10,760 nucleotides of DNA from Candidatus Zhuqueibacterota bacterium (GTDB lineage: Bacteria; Zhuqueibacterota; Zhuqueibacteria; Zhuqueibacterales; Zhuqueibacteraceae), in contig JABWAN010000092.1 in assembly GCA_013361015.1 (NCBI GenBank), positions 1 to 10,760 of the forward strand, in the 5' to 3' direction. Position 1 is the first letter of the stretch. Each line of letters starts with the position of its first letter. A program made the translations under genes and the position numbers. The notes beneath the pieces were generated by a model, which saw only the letters and a list, made by a program, of their open reading frames with translations, did not search any database and had not been told where the DNA came from. Below, piece by piece: positions 1 to 7,467 of the stretch.

Positions 1-16
1 TTCCTGCTGAATGACA
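1..16. repeat. Partial GTCAT/ATGAC palindromic repeat at window edge
   Basis: The window opens with TTCCTGCTGAATGACA, which matches the closing arm of the repeat copies at 80-166 and 2689-2760 (TTCCTTGCAGGATGACA at 2744-2760). The opening arm would lie outside the window. This is read by eye as a truncated member of the same family. Confidence 0.5.
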
Positions 17-79
17 ATGCGAGGAGGAACAGTGTAACTTATATATCGCTCGGAGTAACAGTCACGCCTCCCTCAACTT

Positions 80-166
80 GTCATTCTGAAATAAACTTCC
101 TTAGCACTGGAACCAACTCCTGTCTTGGATGTCTGCCTTGCACCGGGGAAGTTTCTTCAGGATGAC
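80..166. repeat. GTCAT/ATGAC imperfect palindromic element, copy A
   Basis: The element opens with GTCATTCTGAAATAAACTTC and closes with GGGAAGTTTCTTCAGGATGAC-type sequence. The reverse complement of the closing arm begins GTCATCCTGAAGAAACTTCC, which aligns closely with the opening arm. The element is therefore an approximately 87-bp inverted repeat with a divergent middle. It lies downstream of the polysaccharide export gene, where a terminator would be expected, but no T-tract follows it on the transcribed strand. It has no coding capacity of its own and looks like a REP- or MITE-like interspersed repeat. Confidence 0.75.
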
Positions 167-251
167 GTTTCGAAGAAAGACATTACAAATCAGCCCTGAA
201 GTATATGAAACGAATTTATCCGCTTGCTCCGTTCAATCCGCTTACTTTTTT

Positions 252-1232
252 TCATCTGATGATTTGCACTACGATGAAGCTCGCCGTGGAAGCGAGAAAA
301 ATCCGAATGCCCTCGGAAAGAAAGCGCGGCCATTCCCGTTTGCGCGGCACGTAGACCGCATCGCCTTCGTGCAGCCGCAGCGGAGACGGCGAGGGCCGCT
401 TCAAATATTTTTCCATGTTGATGAGCGCAACCTCGGCTTGATGCTGGCCGTGAAAATAGAGCCGTACGTCTCTCAAATCGGCAGTCGCCGTGGGCCCGCC
501 GGCGCGCACAATCGCATCGAACACATCCATGTCTTTTTCCAACTCGAACACGCCCGGCTTTGCCACCTCGCCGATTACATGCACGACGTTGCTCGGCGTT
601 GCCGCAATCGTAGCCGGGCTTGCACCTTCCGCGCCGAGGAGGGGCGCAGTCCCGGGCACGTTCACATTATCGCCCGGATAAACCGGTGGCAATGAGCTTA
701 GCTCTCCGCGCTCTATCACATTCATGAGATCGACGCGGATCGTGCGGCCCGCCTCCGGGCCGGAGCCGCGCACAATAGCGACTTCGTTCAACTGCGCATA
801 GGATTGCGGCCCGCCGGCTTCCAAAATAATTTGCCAAAGGTTCGGAATGGTCTCGAACTTCAGCTTGCCGGGCATCAGCACCGCGCCCGTAACATAAACC
901 ACCTTGCTGCCGAACTCGCGCACCACGATCGACGCTTGCGTGATGCGAATATCCAAGAGCGAGATGCGATTCACGATATCCTGCCGCAGCCGGCTCACCG
1001 TCAACCCGGCCGCCGGAATCGCGCCGATGAGCGGCAATTCGATTTTGCCATTGGAATTGACGCGCGCTTCCGTATCCAGCTCCGGCCGCTGCCAAAACTT
1101 GACGGAGAGCAAATCGCCCACGCCGATGACATACTCTTGTTTCTCTCCTTCACTTTGCGCCAAGCTGACTTCTGAGACACTCGCGAGGATCAGCACGAGG
1201 CAAATCCCGCGAATTAGCATCCGTTTGTTCAT
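252..1232 (-). CDS. Wza-type polysaccharide export protein with two SLBB domains
   Basis: Outer-membrane/periplasmic polysaccharide export protein of 326 aa. Residues 1-25 form a signal peptide (basic MNKR, hydrophobic core, SLA|Q cleavage). The Poly_export (PES) domain at about 32-105 begins with the typical YVIGVGDLLSVKFW and continues with ARVNSNGKIELPLIG. Two SLBB domains follow at about 109-190 (VYVTGAVLMPGKLKF) and 216-295 (VHVIGEVAKPGVFEL), each with an LEAGGP or VRAGGP motif. A hydrophobic segment at about 307-325 resembles the C-terminal membrane helix of Wza. Unlike Wza, no lipobox cysteine is present at the cleavage site. The start is an ATG overlapping the prsR stop (ATGA), with AAGGT 8 nt upstream, so translation is probably coupled to prsR. 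By family the protein forms the outer-membrane exit channel for a polysaccharide; no Wzc-type copolymerase is seen beside it. Confidence 0.92.
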   Translation of the reverse strand: MNKRMLIRGICLVLILASVSEVSLAQSEGEKQEYVIGVGDLLSVKFWQRPELDTEARVNSNGKIELPLIGAIPAAGLTVSRLRQDIVNRISLLDIRITQASIVVREFGSKVVYVTGAVLMPGKLKFETIPNLWQIILEAGGPQSYAQLNEVAIVRGSGPEAGRTIRVDLMNVIERGELSSLPPVYPGDNVNVPGTAPLLGAEGASPATIAATPSNVVHVIGEVAKPGVFELEKDMDVFDAIVRAGGPTATADLRDVRLYFHGQHQAEVALINMEKYLKRPSPSPLRLHEGDAVYVPRKREWPRFLSEGIRIFLASTASFIVVQIIR

Positions 1233-2632
1233 GGCTGCTTACCTTTTGAATGAGCTTTGAACTGCTGATGGTCGAGGTTGTGCTTCTTCAGCAAATCGTA
1301 CAACGTCACGCGATTCAGCTCGAGCTCCGCGGCCACATTCGTGATCACGCCGGCGTGGCGCCGGAGCGCATCCACGAGCATCGCGCGTTCGAGCGCAGCT
1401 AGCGCTTCGCGCAATGAACTGCGGCGATTGCTTGTGGCGGGCGCCAGTTCGAGGTCTTCCGGTAAAATCACGTGATGGTGCGCGAGCAACACGGCTTTGC
1501 GAATCTTGTTTTCCAATTCGCGCACGTTGCCGGGCCAGTGATACGCGCGCACGAGTTTGAGCGCCTGCGGCGAAAAGCCGCGCAACTGCTTTTGATATTC
1601 CGCGGCAACCGTTTTGAGAAAATGCTGTGCGAGCAGCGTCACGTCTTCTCCGCGCTCGCGCAACGGCGGCACGTGTATTTGAATGACGTTCAAGCGATAG
1701 TACAAGTCTTCGCGAAAGCGGCCCGTCGCGATTTCCTTTTCCAGCTCGCGATTCGTGGCTGCGAGCATACGCACGTTCAATGCAACCGGCGCGCTGCCGC
1801 CCACGCGCTCGATCACGTGGTTTTGCAGAAAGCGCAACAGTTTCACTTGCAAGCTCGCCGGCAATTCCCCGATCTCGTCTAGAAAGATCGTGCCGTGATT
1901 TCCGGTTTCGAGCTTGCCTTTGCGCTGCGCGGTCGCGCCGGTGAATGCGCCTTTCTCGTGCCCGAAGAGTTCGCTCTCCAACAAATTTTCGGGAATCGCG
2001 CCGCAATTGATCGCCACGAACGGCTGGCTGCGCCGCGGACTGAGTTGATGCACGAGGCGCGCGACTAGTTCCTTGCCCGTGCCGCTTTCACCGGTAATAA
2101 GAAGAGCGGCGTCGCTGCGGCTCACTTTCGCCACAGTTTTCAACACAGCGCGTATTTCCGGAGAACGCCCCAGCAATGTGCTCTCTGCCTGCGCCAGCGC
2201 TGCACTTTCCCAAGCAGCATGATTTTCTTTTTCAAGCTGCACCACCGTGCTTGCGCGGCGCAACAACACTTTCAGCTCTTCAAGATTGATGGGCTTGAGC
2301 AAATGATCGTGCGCGCCTGCACGCAGCGCGAGTCGCGCTACTTCTCTTTCTTGATTGCCGGTGGCGACAATGATCTTCACCGGCTGCGCTTGCGCCAAAA
2401 TTTTTTCAATGAGCCCCAAGCCCGCATTTTCCGGCGTCGCCGCTTGGGTATAATTCAAATCGAGCAGCACCAGCTCGGGACGATGCTGTGCATAGGCTGC
2501 GAGCACTTGCTCCGGCGTGTGCGCCGTGACGACTTCATACTGCTCCATCAAAGCCCAGCGCATTTGCGAACAGAGCACTTCGTCATCATCGGCGATGAGC
2601 AGTTTCGCGAAGTTGTTTGGCGATTCGGGCAT
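1229..2632 (-). CDS. prsR: PrsR-like sigma-54-dependent response regulator
   Basis: NtrC-family response regulator of 467 aa, matching the PEP-CTERM-associated PrsR type. The receiver domain (about 10-125) has acidic residues DDD at 15-17, phospho-acceptor D58 in LVLLDLN and K113 in LLKP. The AAA+ domain (about 153-390) has Walker A GESGTGKE at 181-188, an intact GAFTGA sigma-54 contact loop at 228-233, Walker B IFLDEIGELP at 249-258 and YHWPGNVRELEN at 364-375. A Fis-type helix-turn-helix lies at about 430-453 (ITNVAAELELNRVTLYDLLKK). All key residues are intact, so it should be a phosphorylation-switched RpoN activator. The N-terminal RRPELVLLDLNYTQAATPENAGLG-like region, with a long loop after D58, resembles PrsR receivers. 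The partner kinase lies 207 bp upstream across a repeat-filled gap, and the export gene overlaps its stop. The assignment to PrsR rather than another NtrC-type regulator rests on architecture and on the adjacent PrsK. Confidence 0.88.
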   Translation of the reverse strand: MPESPNNFAKLLIADDDEVLCSQMRWALMEQYEVVTAHTPEQVLAAYAQHRPELVLLDLNYTQAATPENAGLGLIEKILAQAQPVKIIVATGNQEREVARLALRAGAHDHLLKPINLEELKVLLRRASTVVQLEKENHAAWESAALAQAESTLLGRSPEIRAVLKTVAKVSRSDAALLITGESGTGKELVARLVHQLSPRRSQPFVAINCGAIPENLLESELFGHEKGAFTGATAQRKGKLETGNHGTIFLDEIGELPASLQVKLLRFLQNHVIERVGGSAPVALNVRMLAATNRELEKEIATGRFREDLYYRLNVIQIHVPPLRERGEDVTLLAQHFLKTVAAEYQKQLRGFSPQALKLVRAYHWPGNVRELENKIRKAVLLAHHHVILPEDLELAPATSNRRSSLREALAALERAMLVDALRRHAGVITNVAAELELNRVTLYDLLKKHNLDHQQFKAHSKGKQP

Positions 2633-2639
2633 TGCGAAG

Positions 2640-2659
2640 GAACTCCTTTACGAATGACA
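2640..2659 (-). promoter_or_regulatory. prsR leader with Shine-Dalgarno inside a half-repeat
   Basis: On the minus strand the 20 bases before GCAATG start with GTCATTCGTAAAGGAG. AAAGGAG (2643-2649) is a good Shine-Dalgarno and lies 10 nt before the prsR ATG at 2632. The segment also matches one arm of the GTCAT/ATGAC repeat family, whose arms read GTCATTCTGAAAGGAA-like. The ribosome binding site therefore appears to be part of, or derived from, a half-element. The spacing is at the long end of the usual range. Confidence 0.5.
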
Positions 2660-2688
2660 GTCTTGAGAAGGCGCGCTCCTCCTTCATT

Positions 2689-2760
2689 GTCACTCTGAAA
2701 AAATCTTCCCTAGCGCTTGGCACTGAACTCGTTTCCGGGAAAGTTCCTTGCAGGATGACA
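2689..2760. repeat. GTCAT/ATGAC imperfect palindromic element, copy B
   Basis: The element opens GTCACTCTGAAAAAATCTTC and closes AAAGTTCCTTGCAGGATGAC(A). The reverse complement of the closing arm (GTCATCCTGCAAGGAACTTT) matches the opening arm imperfectly. The middle shares words with copies A and D (TAGCGCTTGGCACTGAAC against TAGCACTGGAAC and GTGCTTGGTACAC). It occupies the middle of the prsK-prsR gap. Confidence 0.75.
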
Positions 2761-2792
2761 GCACTGAATTGACGCGTTCCGCCTCTTCTCGT

Positions 2793-2863
2793 GTCATTCA
2801 AAAGGAATCCTTTCCAGTTCTGGGCGCTGATTCCAGCACTCAAACAGCTCGCGCTTGAATGAC
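2793..2863. repeat. GTCAT/ATGAC palindromic element, copy C, overlapping the prsK 3' end
   Basis: The element opens GTCATTCAAAAGGAATCC and closes GCGCTTGAATGAC. The terminal 8-9 bases are inverted copies of each other (GTCATTCAA...TTGAATGAC), and the middle is more diverged than in A and B. It overlaps the last codons of prsK: the final residues VIQARAV and the TGA stop at 2840-2842 lie inside it. Confidence 0.65.
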
Positions 2864-4948
2864 ATTTTTTTCTGGCTTGCGCGGCAGCAGCAAGTCGAAC
2901 TTCGTTCCCTTCCTCCTCTCACTCTCCACGTGAATCTCGCCGCGATGCGCACGCACGATCTCGCGCGACTGATAGAGGCCGATGCCGAGGCCCTTTGCTT
3001 TCGTGGTTTGATTCGGACGAAAGAGGCGTTGCCGAATGAACTCCGGTGCCATGCCCACGCCTTCATCACACACTGAGATGCGCACGTGCTCATCATTGCC
3101 ATACGCATGAACACTGAGGGTGCCGCCGTTCGGCATGGCTTCGCGCGCGTTCACGAGCAAGTTGCGCAACACCACGCGAATTTGCTCGCCATCCCACCAC
3201 ACTTCCGGCAACGTTTCAATCTTCACATCCAACCTGATCGGCGGCGCGATTTGCACGTCCGCCACAACTTCGGATATGAGCTGCGCGGCGTTACACGCCG
3301 CGAAGTGTGTAAGCTCGCCGCCGGTTTTCACTTCCGCCAAACGTTGAATCAAGGTGTGCATCTCGCGCGAAACGCGATCGAGTGAAGCAAGAAAATCCGC
3401 GCGGAACGCCGGGTTATCCAAATGCGCCTTCGCATTGTGCGCCAGCAGGGTCAACGCGCTCACGGCATGGCGAAGATCGTGCGCGATGAACGAGGCGATG
3501 CGATAGATCGACTCGCTCTGCTTGGTCGCGAGCACGCGTTGTTGCAAATAGGCTTCGTGCAACGCCAGGCTCGCGGCGTTGGCAAGCACTTCCAAAAGCC
3601 GTTGGTCTTCCTCGCGAAAGGTTTGCGTGTTGCGCTTTGGCCCGAGTCCGATCATGCCCACAAGGTTTCGCCCAACGTGCATCGTGGTCAAACACGCGCA
3701 ACTTTGCAGAGCGGTTGCGCGACCGGAAGTCTGTTCATCCAAAACCAGAAGCTGTGCAGGCGCAAAACACTCGTTCACACGTTCCAGCCACGCGAGTTGC
3801 TTGGCGGTGAGCACGAGCGCATCCACTTGTGCATCAAACTGTCCGCGCTCATCACGCATGAAACCTAAAAGACTCTCGGAGCTTTCTGCTCTGATCCACA
3901 CACTACAATGCGTGCTCGCAAATATTTCTTGCAGTCCCGCGCAGATCGCCTGCGCCATTTCGTTTTGATCCGTCGCGGTTGCAAGCATTTCGGTGAGTGT
4001 GTGCAGCTCGTTGCGGAAGTCATAACTTTCCGCGCGCCAATGGCGATCGACGAATTTCGCCCAACGCTGATGGAGAGAATTTTCCGTGAGCAGCACCAAT
4101 GCCAGCACCACGGCGCCGAGCGCAGTGAAGAACGACACGAAGAGGTGCCAACTGCCGCCCAATACCATTGCCAGTTTCACTAGCACACCAAAGGCAATGC
4201 AATACGCGCCAGCGTAAATCAACACGCTGGAAGAGAACAAGCGCGTGACGCGAATCTCAGTGCGTGGCGCTGCTGCTGGTTGCGCTTTCTTCAATGCGAA
4301 GAACAAGAGCACGCAGAATATTCCAAAGAGCGTTTGGCAAATGAGCCAGAGCACGTGCTCGAGGCGGCCATAGAGCAGGCTTAGGCTGCACGATACGATG
4401 AACGCGAGCATAAAGAGAAAGAGCGTACTGCTGATCAAACCGCTGCGTTTTCCCGCGCGCCATTCCAAAGCCTGCACAAACGCCTCGAATTTACCGAGTA
4501 ACAACACCGCGCCGATAATCGCGACTGCAAAAAACCATTTGCCTGCGGAGGTCAGCACCAACATGGCGCCGGTTTCCGGCAACTCCCAAGCCTGCAGCAG
4601 ACCGCTCCGGGTCTGCACGAAACCGAAGCCGATCGTCAACCCGAACATGGCAAGCTTGAGCAAGATGCGATTGCGCTGTGCACGCATGAGCGGCGTCGCT
4701 GCCCACGTGGAAATCGGAAGCATGAGCAAAAACACATAACCCAGGCTTTGCGCAAAAAAGTTTTGCCACGGTGTGTGCAAGCACAAAACTGCGGCAAAGG
4801 CAGTGGCGTTAAAAATTTCAAAGAGCAAAAGAGCGAAGGCGAGTGCCATGAAATGGCGTTCGACTTTGACACGCTTCAGCAAGACACCGAAGAGCAAAAG
4901 CCCGGCAAAGCTGGCGAAGAGCGTTGTGCTTAGAAATAAGCCGAACAT
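2840..4948 (-). CDS. prsK: PrsK-like membrane sensor histidine kinase
   Basis: Sensor kinase of 702 aa from ATG 4948. Residue numbers here count from the in-frame TTG at 4999; the ATG is residue 18 and directly precedes the first membrane helix, so it is preferred although no clear Shine-Dalgarno precedes either start. The N-terminal half (about 19-305) has roughly eight hydrophobic helices, followed by a linker with FVDRHWRAESYDFRNEL, typical of PrsK. A GAF domain covers about 330-485. The H-box SFIAHDLRHAVS places the phospho-histidine at H507. The ATPase has the N-box LRNLLVNAREAMPNGG (N613, N617), G1 DEGVGM (645-650) and G2 KGLGIGL (669-675). All catalytic motifs are present. The PrsK family is the inner-membrane kinase paired with PrsR in exosortase/exopolysaccharide loci. 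The signal is unknown. The C-terminus (EKNVIQARAV) is encoded by a palindromic repeat, so the original end has probably been replaced. Confidence 0.88.
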   Translation of the reverse strand: MFGLFLSTTLFASFAGLLLFGVLLKRVKVERHFMALAFALLLFEIFNATAFAAVLCLHTPWQNFFAQSLGYVFLLMLPISTWAATPLMRAQRNRILLKLAMFGLTIGFGFVQTRSGLLQAWELPETGAMLVLTSAGKWFFAVAIIGAVLLLGKFEAFVQALEWRAGKRSGLISSTLFLFMLAFIVSCSLSLLYGRLEHVLWLICQTLFGIFCVLLFFALKKAQPAAAPRTEIRVTRLFSSSVLIYAGAYCIAFGVLVKLAMVLGGSWHLFVSFFTALGAVVLALVLLTENSLHQRWAKFVDRHWRAESYDFRNELHTLTEMLATATDQNEMAQAICAGLQEIFASTHCSVWIRAESSESLLGFMRDERGQFDAQVDALVLTAKQLAWLERVNECFAPAQLLVLDEQTSGRATALQSCACLTTMHVGRNLVGMIGLGPKRNTQTFREEDQRLLEVLANAASLALHEAYLQQRVLATKQSESIYRIASFIAHDLRHAVSALTLLAHNAKAHLDNPAFRADFLASLDRVSREMHTLIQRLAEVKTGGELTHFAACNAAQLISEVVADVQIAPPIRLDVKIETLPEVWWDGEQIRVVLRNLLVNAREAMPNGGTLSVHAYGNDEHVRISVCDEGVGMAPEFIRQRLFRPNQTTKAKGLGIGLYQSREIVRAHRGEIHVESERRKGTKFDLLLPRKPEKNVIQARAV

Positions 4949-4970
4949 AATTTCGGGATGATCCGGCGAA

Positions 4971-5012
4971 CGCGTTACACGGCCTCGCGTGACGTGCAAC
5001 GTGTGATAACGC
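4971..5012. repeat. Weak inverted repeat between TPR gene and prsK
   Basis: CGCGTTACAC at 4971-4980 and GTGTGATAACGC at 5001-5012 are inverted copies if a 3-base bulge is allowed. The 63-bp gap thus has a possible stem around a G/C-rich loop. It shares the GTTACAC/GTGTAAC vocabulary with the stronger inverted repeat at 7468-7514 and may be a degraded relative. The pairing is short and could be chance. Confidence 0.3.
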
Positions 5013-6484
5013 TACAAATTCGTCAACGCGCGCACTTTTTGTTTGAGCATGTCCACCAGCGGATGCTGGGGATAACGTTGTATGAACTCATTGTAGAGTT
5101 TGACAGCGCGTTCCGTCTGGCCGGAGGCTTCATAGATATTGCCGAGCAGCAAATAGGTGCTCACCTTGCCGAGAGCAGTGTCCAAAATATTTTCTATGCC
5201 GGAGGCCGCAGCCGCAGCTTCCTCCCAACGTTTTTGCGCGACGAAGCAATTGGCAATGTGCTCTTGCGCAAGCGCTGCCACCATGGAACGCGGATACTTG
5301 TTGATCAAACCTTGATAATAGGCGATCGCTTCCGCATAGGATTTGGAGGCGAGCATTTCATTGTTCGTTCGAACGTAGTGCTCCGCCACGCGCAGCAGCG
5401 CGTTGAGTGCGGGCGGAAAAATTTCGTATTGCTTGGCGATCCAGCGATATTCATTTAGCGCGTCATTCCAGCGGCCTTCGCGTTCGTAACTGAACGCGAT
5501 TTCTTCATTCGCGCGGGCAGCCAGACCGGGATTGTTCGCACTCATTTCGATGACCTGCTTGAGCATTTGTCGCGCCGGCTCGTTTTGATTTTGCGCGAGC
5601 AGAATGCGTGCGATCTCGAACCGGGCCTGCGGTACGATGCTGTGGTCCGGGAACTTCACCAGCAAATCTTCGAGCATTTTTCGCGCGCGTGCGGTTTCGC
5701 CGAGGCGCTCGTGCAGCGCCATGGCGCGCGTATAGATGAAATGCGGCAGCTCCGGAGAATTCGCGTGCTTGGTGATCTGCTGATTCAACAAACCATCGAG
5801 CGCTTGCCACTGGTTTTGATCCGCAAGCAGAGCAGCCAGATATGAAACCGCGGAGGTTCCGGCTTTGGAGTTCGGAAATTTTGCGATCATGGTTTGGTAG
5901 CACTCTTGCGCCCGGCGATAAGCATGGGTGCGCTCGCTTTCGTCCGCGCTAAACTTGTGCAGTCGCGCAAAATGAAACGGAATCGCGACCAAATACATCT
6001 CCGGGTCCTGCGGCATTATGCGATCGGACAGGCTCGGCAGCACGAGGGCATAGGCCGCGATAGCGTCGCCGTATTGCAAGGTGCGTTCGCGCAAAAGGCC
6101 GATAGTAAGCCGCGCCGACACGGTGATCTCGTCGTCTTTGGGATAACGCGCGACGATTTCTTCATAGGCCGTCACCGCGGCCTCGACATTGTCGCGCGTC
6201 AGTTCGAGCTGGCCAATGCGTATCAAGCTGCCTTTGATGACGGACTCGATCACTTCCGTCGGCGGCAACGTGGCGGCGTCTTTCACGACGGCGCGGAATT
6301 GTGTGACCGCGAGCTGGAAATCATTTGCATCTGCAACATTGGGATTGATATAAATCTTTTCCAAAATTTTTTGCGCTTCGAAGTAGCGTTTTTCCATTTC
6401 CAACTGGCGCACGAGCACGGGATCGCCGCTGCACGCAAGCAACAGCAAGCCAAGCGAAAACGCAAGTAAGAGAGCACGAAACAT
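5012..6484 (-). CDS. TPR-repeat lipoprotein
   Basis: Probable lipoprotein of 490 aa from ATG 6484. Numbering here counts from the in-frame TTG at 6523; ATGs at 6520, 6505 and 6484 are all open, and none has a good Shine-Dalgarno. The 6484 start is preferred because MFRALLLAFSLGLLLLACSGD is then a compact lipoprotein signal with C31 as the lipidated cysteine. The remainder is helical tetratricopeptide-type repeat, with recognisable units ending in YP or FP: AVTAYEEIVARYPKD (about 116-130), CYQTMIAKFPNS (208-219), ARKMLEDLLVKFPDHS (280-295), AIAYYQGLINKYPRS (399-413) and AVKLYNEFIQRYPQHP (473-488). This spacing resembles BamD/YbgF-type scaffolds. It is shorter than the giant PEP-CTERM TPR protein PrsT and is not assigned to it. 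Its place between a membrane protein and prsK suggests a periplasmic scaffold in the same envelope system; the precise role is unknown. Confidence 0.82.
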   Translation of the reverse strand: MFRALLLAFSLGLLLLACSGDPVLVRQLEMEKRYFEAQKILEKIYINPNVADANDFQLAVTQFRAVVKDAATLPPTEVIESVIKGSLIRIGQLELTRDNVEAAVTAYEEIVARYPKDDEITVSARLTIGLLRERTLQYGDAIAAYALVLPSLSDRIMPQDPEMYLVAIPFHFARLHKFSADESERTHAYRRAQECYQTMIAKFPNSKAGTSAVSYLAALLADQNQWQALDGLLNQQITKHANSPELPHFIYTRAMALHERLGETARARKMLEDLLVKFPDHSIVPQARFEIARILLAQNQNEPARQMLKQVIEMSANNPGLAARANEEIAFSYEREGRWNDALNEYRWIAKQYEIFPPALNALLRVAEHYVRTNNEMLASKSYAEAIAYYQGLINKYPRSMVAALAQEHIANCFVAQKRWEEAAAAASGIENILDTALGKVSTYLLLGNIYEASGQTERAVKLYNEFIQRYPQHPLVDMLKQKVRALTNL

Positions 6485-6591
6485 ATTGAGCTGGAGAAAG
6501 GTCATAACTGATGTTTGCATCAAAAAGGCGCGACGGCGTGTAGAATGAGAAGAGCGGGCGCGGCCACAACGCAGCCTAGCTTGCTTCGCCC

Positions 6592-7440
6592 TTATGCGAT
6601 TTCGGGTTTGGGGCCATTCTGCGTCTTCAAGGCGACAATGCGATAAAGATTCGTGATCGCGCCGATAATAAAATAGTTCGAGATCATTGCAGCGAAGATG
6701 CCTGCAGACACCACTGCCGCAATGATCTCAGGGTTGAGCTTTTGCACAATGACCGCGCTGCGGGCGAGCACGAACTGCACCGGAAGCTGCAACAAGCTCG
6801 GCAGCCCGACCAAGAAAAACGTGAGCACACCATAATTGGCGAAGAGTTTTAGGCTGTGCACGATCGCGCGCGCAAACGGTTGCCTTTCGAGCATGATCAA
6901 TACGCTAGTGAAAGCGAAGAGCGTGCTCACCAAAATAACGCAGAGCATGCGCAGAATGTTGAGATATTGCGCGATTTCAGGCATTTCGCCGGCGAGCCGC
7001 GCGAATCCGAAAATGACCGCCAGCGAGAGCACGGTTTCGCCGAGCCACGCGCCGAAGAGATGGCCATAGCGCCCGGCCACAGTTTCTACTTCCTCCCGCA
7101 AACCGCGGAGGCGATCGCCTGCGGCAAACAGCAGCGTGGCAAGCCCCACCACGCCGATGCCGAGAATGCCGCTGAGCGCGAGATTGAGTGACTCAAACGC
7201 CTGCGGCAGAACAAGAAAATAGTTGGGATAGTGTAGCGCCATCTCGCCGCCCAATGCGCGCTGTACGGGCATAAAGAGAAAGGAAAATGGCGGGTACATG
7301 AAAAAGATCAAGCCCGCAACCATAAAAAATTGCACGAAGGCATAAACCAAAAAAGGCAGAAACACAACGGGCTTGCGTCCGGCCTTTATAGATTCCTTCC
7401 ACGTCCAAATGAACAAACCAAATTTCGATTCCGGTGACAT
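6592..7440 (-). CDS. Multi-pass inner-membrane protein of unknown function
   Basis: Integral membrane protein of 282 aa. The start is ATG 7440, which has GCGGAG with GGAG ending 9 nt upstream; a GTG at 7470 would add ten residues and has no such site. Five or six hydrophobic helices are visible, including FLPFLVYAFVQFFMVAGLIF near the N-terminus, SLNLALSGILGIGVVGLATL, FGAWLGETVLSLAVIFGFA, MLCVILVSTLFAFTSVLIML, VLTFFLVGLPSLLQLPVQFV and IAAVVSAGIFAAMISNYFII. The layout, with an N-terminal WTWKESIKAGRKP and a final helix followed by a short basic tail, resembles DUF4013-like or glycerophosphodiesterase-membrane-domain-like proteins that lack catalytic residues. I do not recognise a family with confidence. 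It lies 84 bp after the fibronectin lipoprotein and 107 bp before the TPR lipoprotein start chosen here, so joint expression with them is likely. It could be a membrane anchor or transport component. Confidence 0.8.
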   Translation of the reverse strand: MSPESKFGLFIWTWKESIKAGRKPVVFLPFLVYAFVQFFMVAGLIFFMYPPFSFLFMPVQRALGGEMALHYPNYFLVLPQAFESLNLALSGILGIGVVGLATLLFAAGDRLRGLREEVETVAGRYGHLFGAWLGETVLSLAVIFGFARLAGEMPEIAQYLNILRMLCVILVSTLFAFTSVLIMLERQPFARAIVHSLKLFANYGVLTFFLVGLPSLLQLPVQFVLARSAVIVQKLNPEIIAAVVSAGIFAAMISNYFIIGAITNLYRIVALKTQNGPKPEIA

Positions 7441-7467
7441 CCGATGATTCTCCGCTAGACTTTTAGG

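Larger units (their letters stand above)
2633..2839. other. Repeat-filled prsK-prsR intergenic region
   Basis: This 207-bp gap holds most of copy C, all of copy B and a half-copy next to the prsR start. Almost all of it is explained by repeat sequence. I saw no convincing sigma-70 or -24/-12 sigma-54 promoter in the minus orientation, and no open frame with coding character. The gap may carry a processing site or partial terminator that uncouples the kinase from the regulator, but this is inference. Confidence 0.6.

Noticed and set aside
252..262. Perfect short palindrome TCATCTGATGA at the export gene stop, next to a T-run
   Set aside because: The loop would be a single base, and on the transcribed minus strand the hairpin is followed by A residues rather than U, so it is not an intrinsic terminator.
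129..695. Long plus-strand open frame of 188 codons opposite the export gene
   Set aside because: It is antisense to a well-supported SLBB protein, its product is Arg/His-rich with no recognisable domain, and it begins inside a palindromic repeat. The same applies to the other long plus-strand frames across the window, for example 7543-8457 and 5894-6469.
5012..6484. Assignment of the TPR lipoprotein as PrsT
   Set aside because: PrsT proteins are much longer. Only generic TPR units are visible here, so a specific name is not justified.
6509..6522. Small hairpin TGATG-TTTG-CATCA over the upstream ATG of the TPR lipoprotein
   Set aside because: A 5-bp stem is short enough to be chance, and this ATG is probably not the real start.
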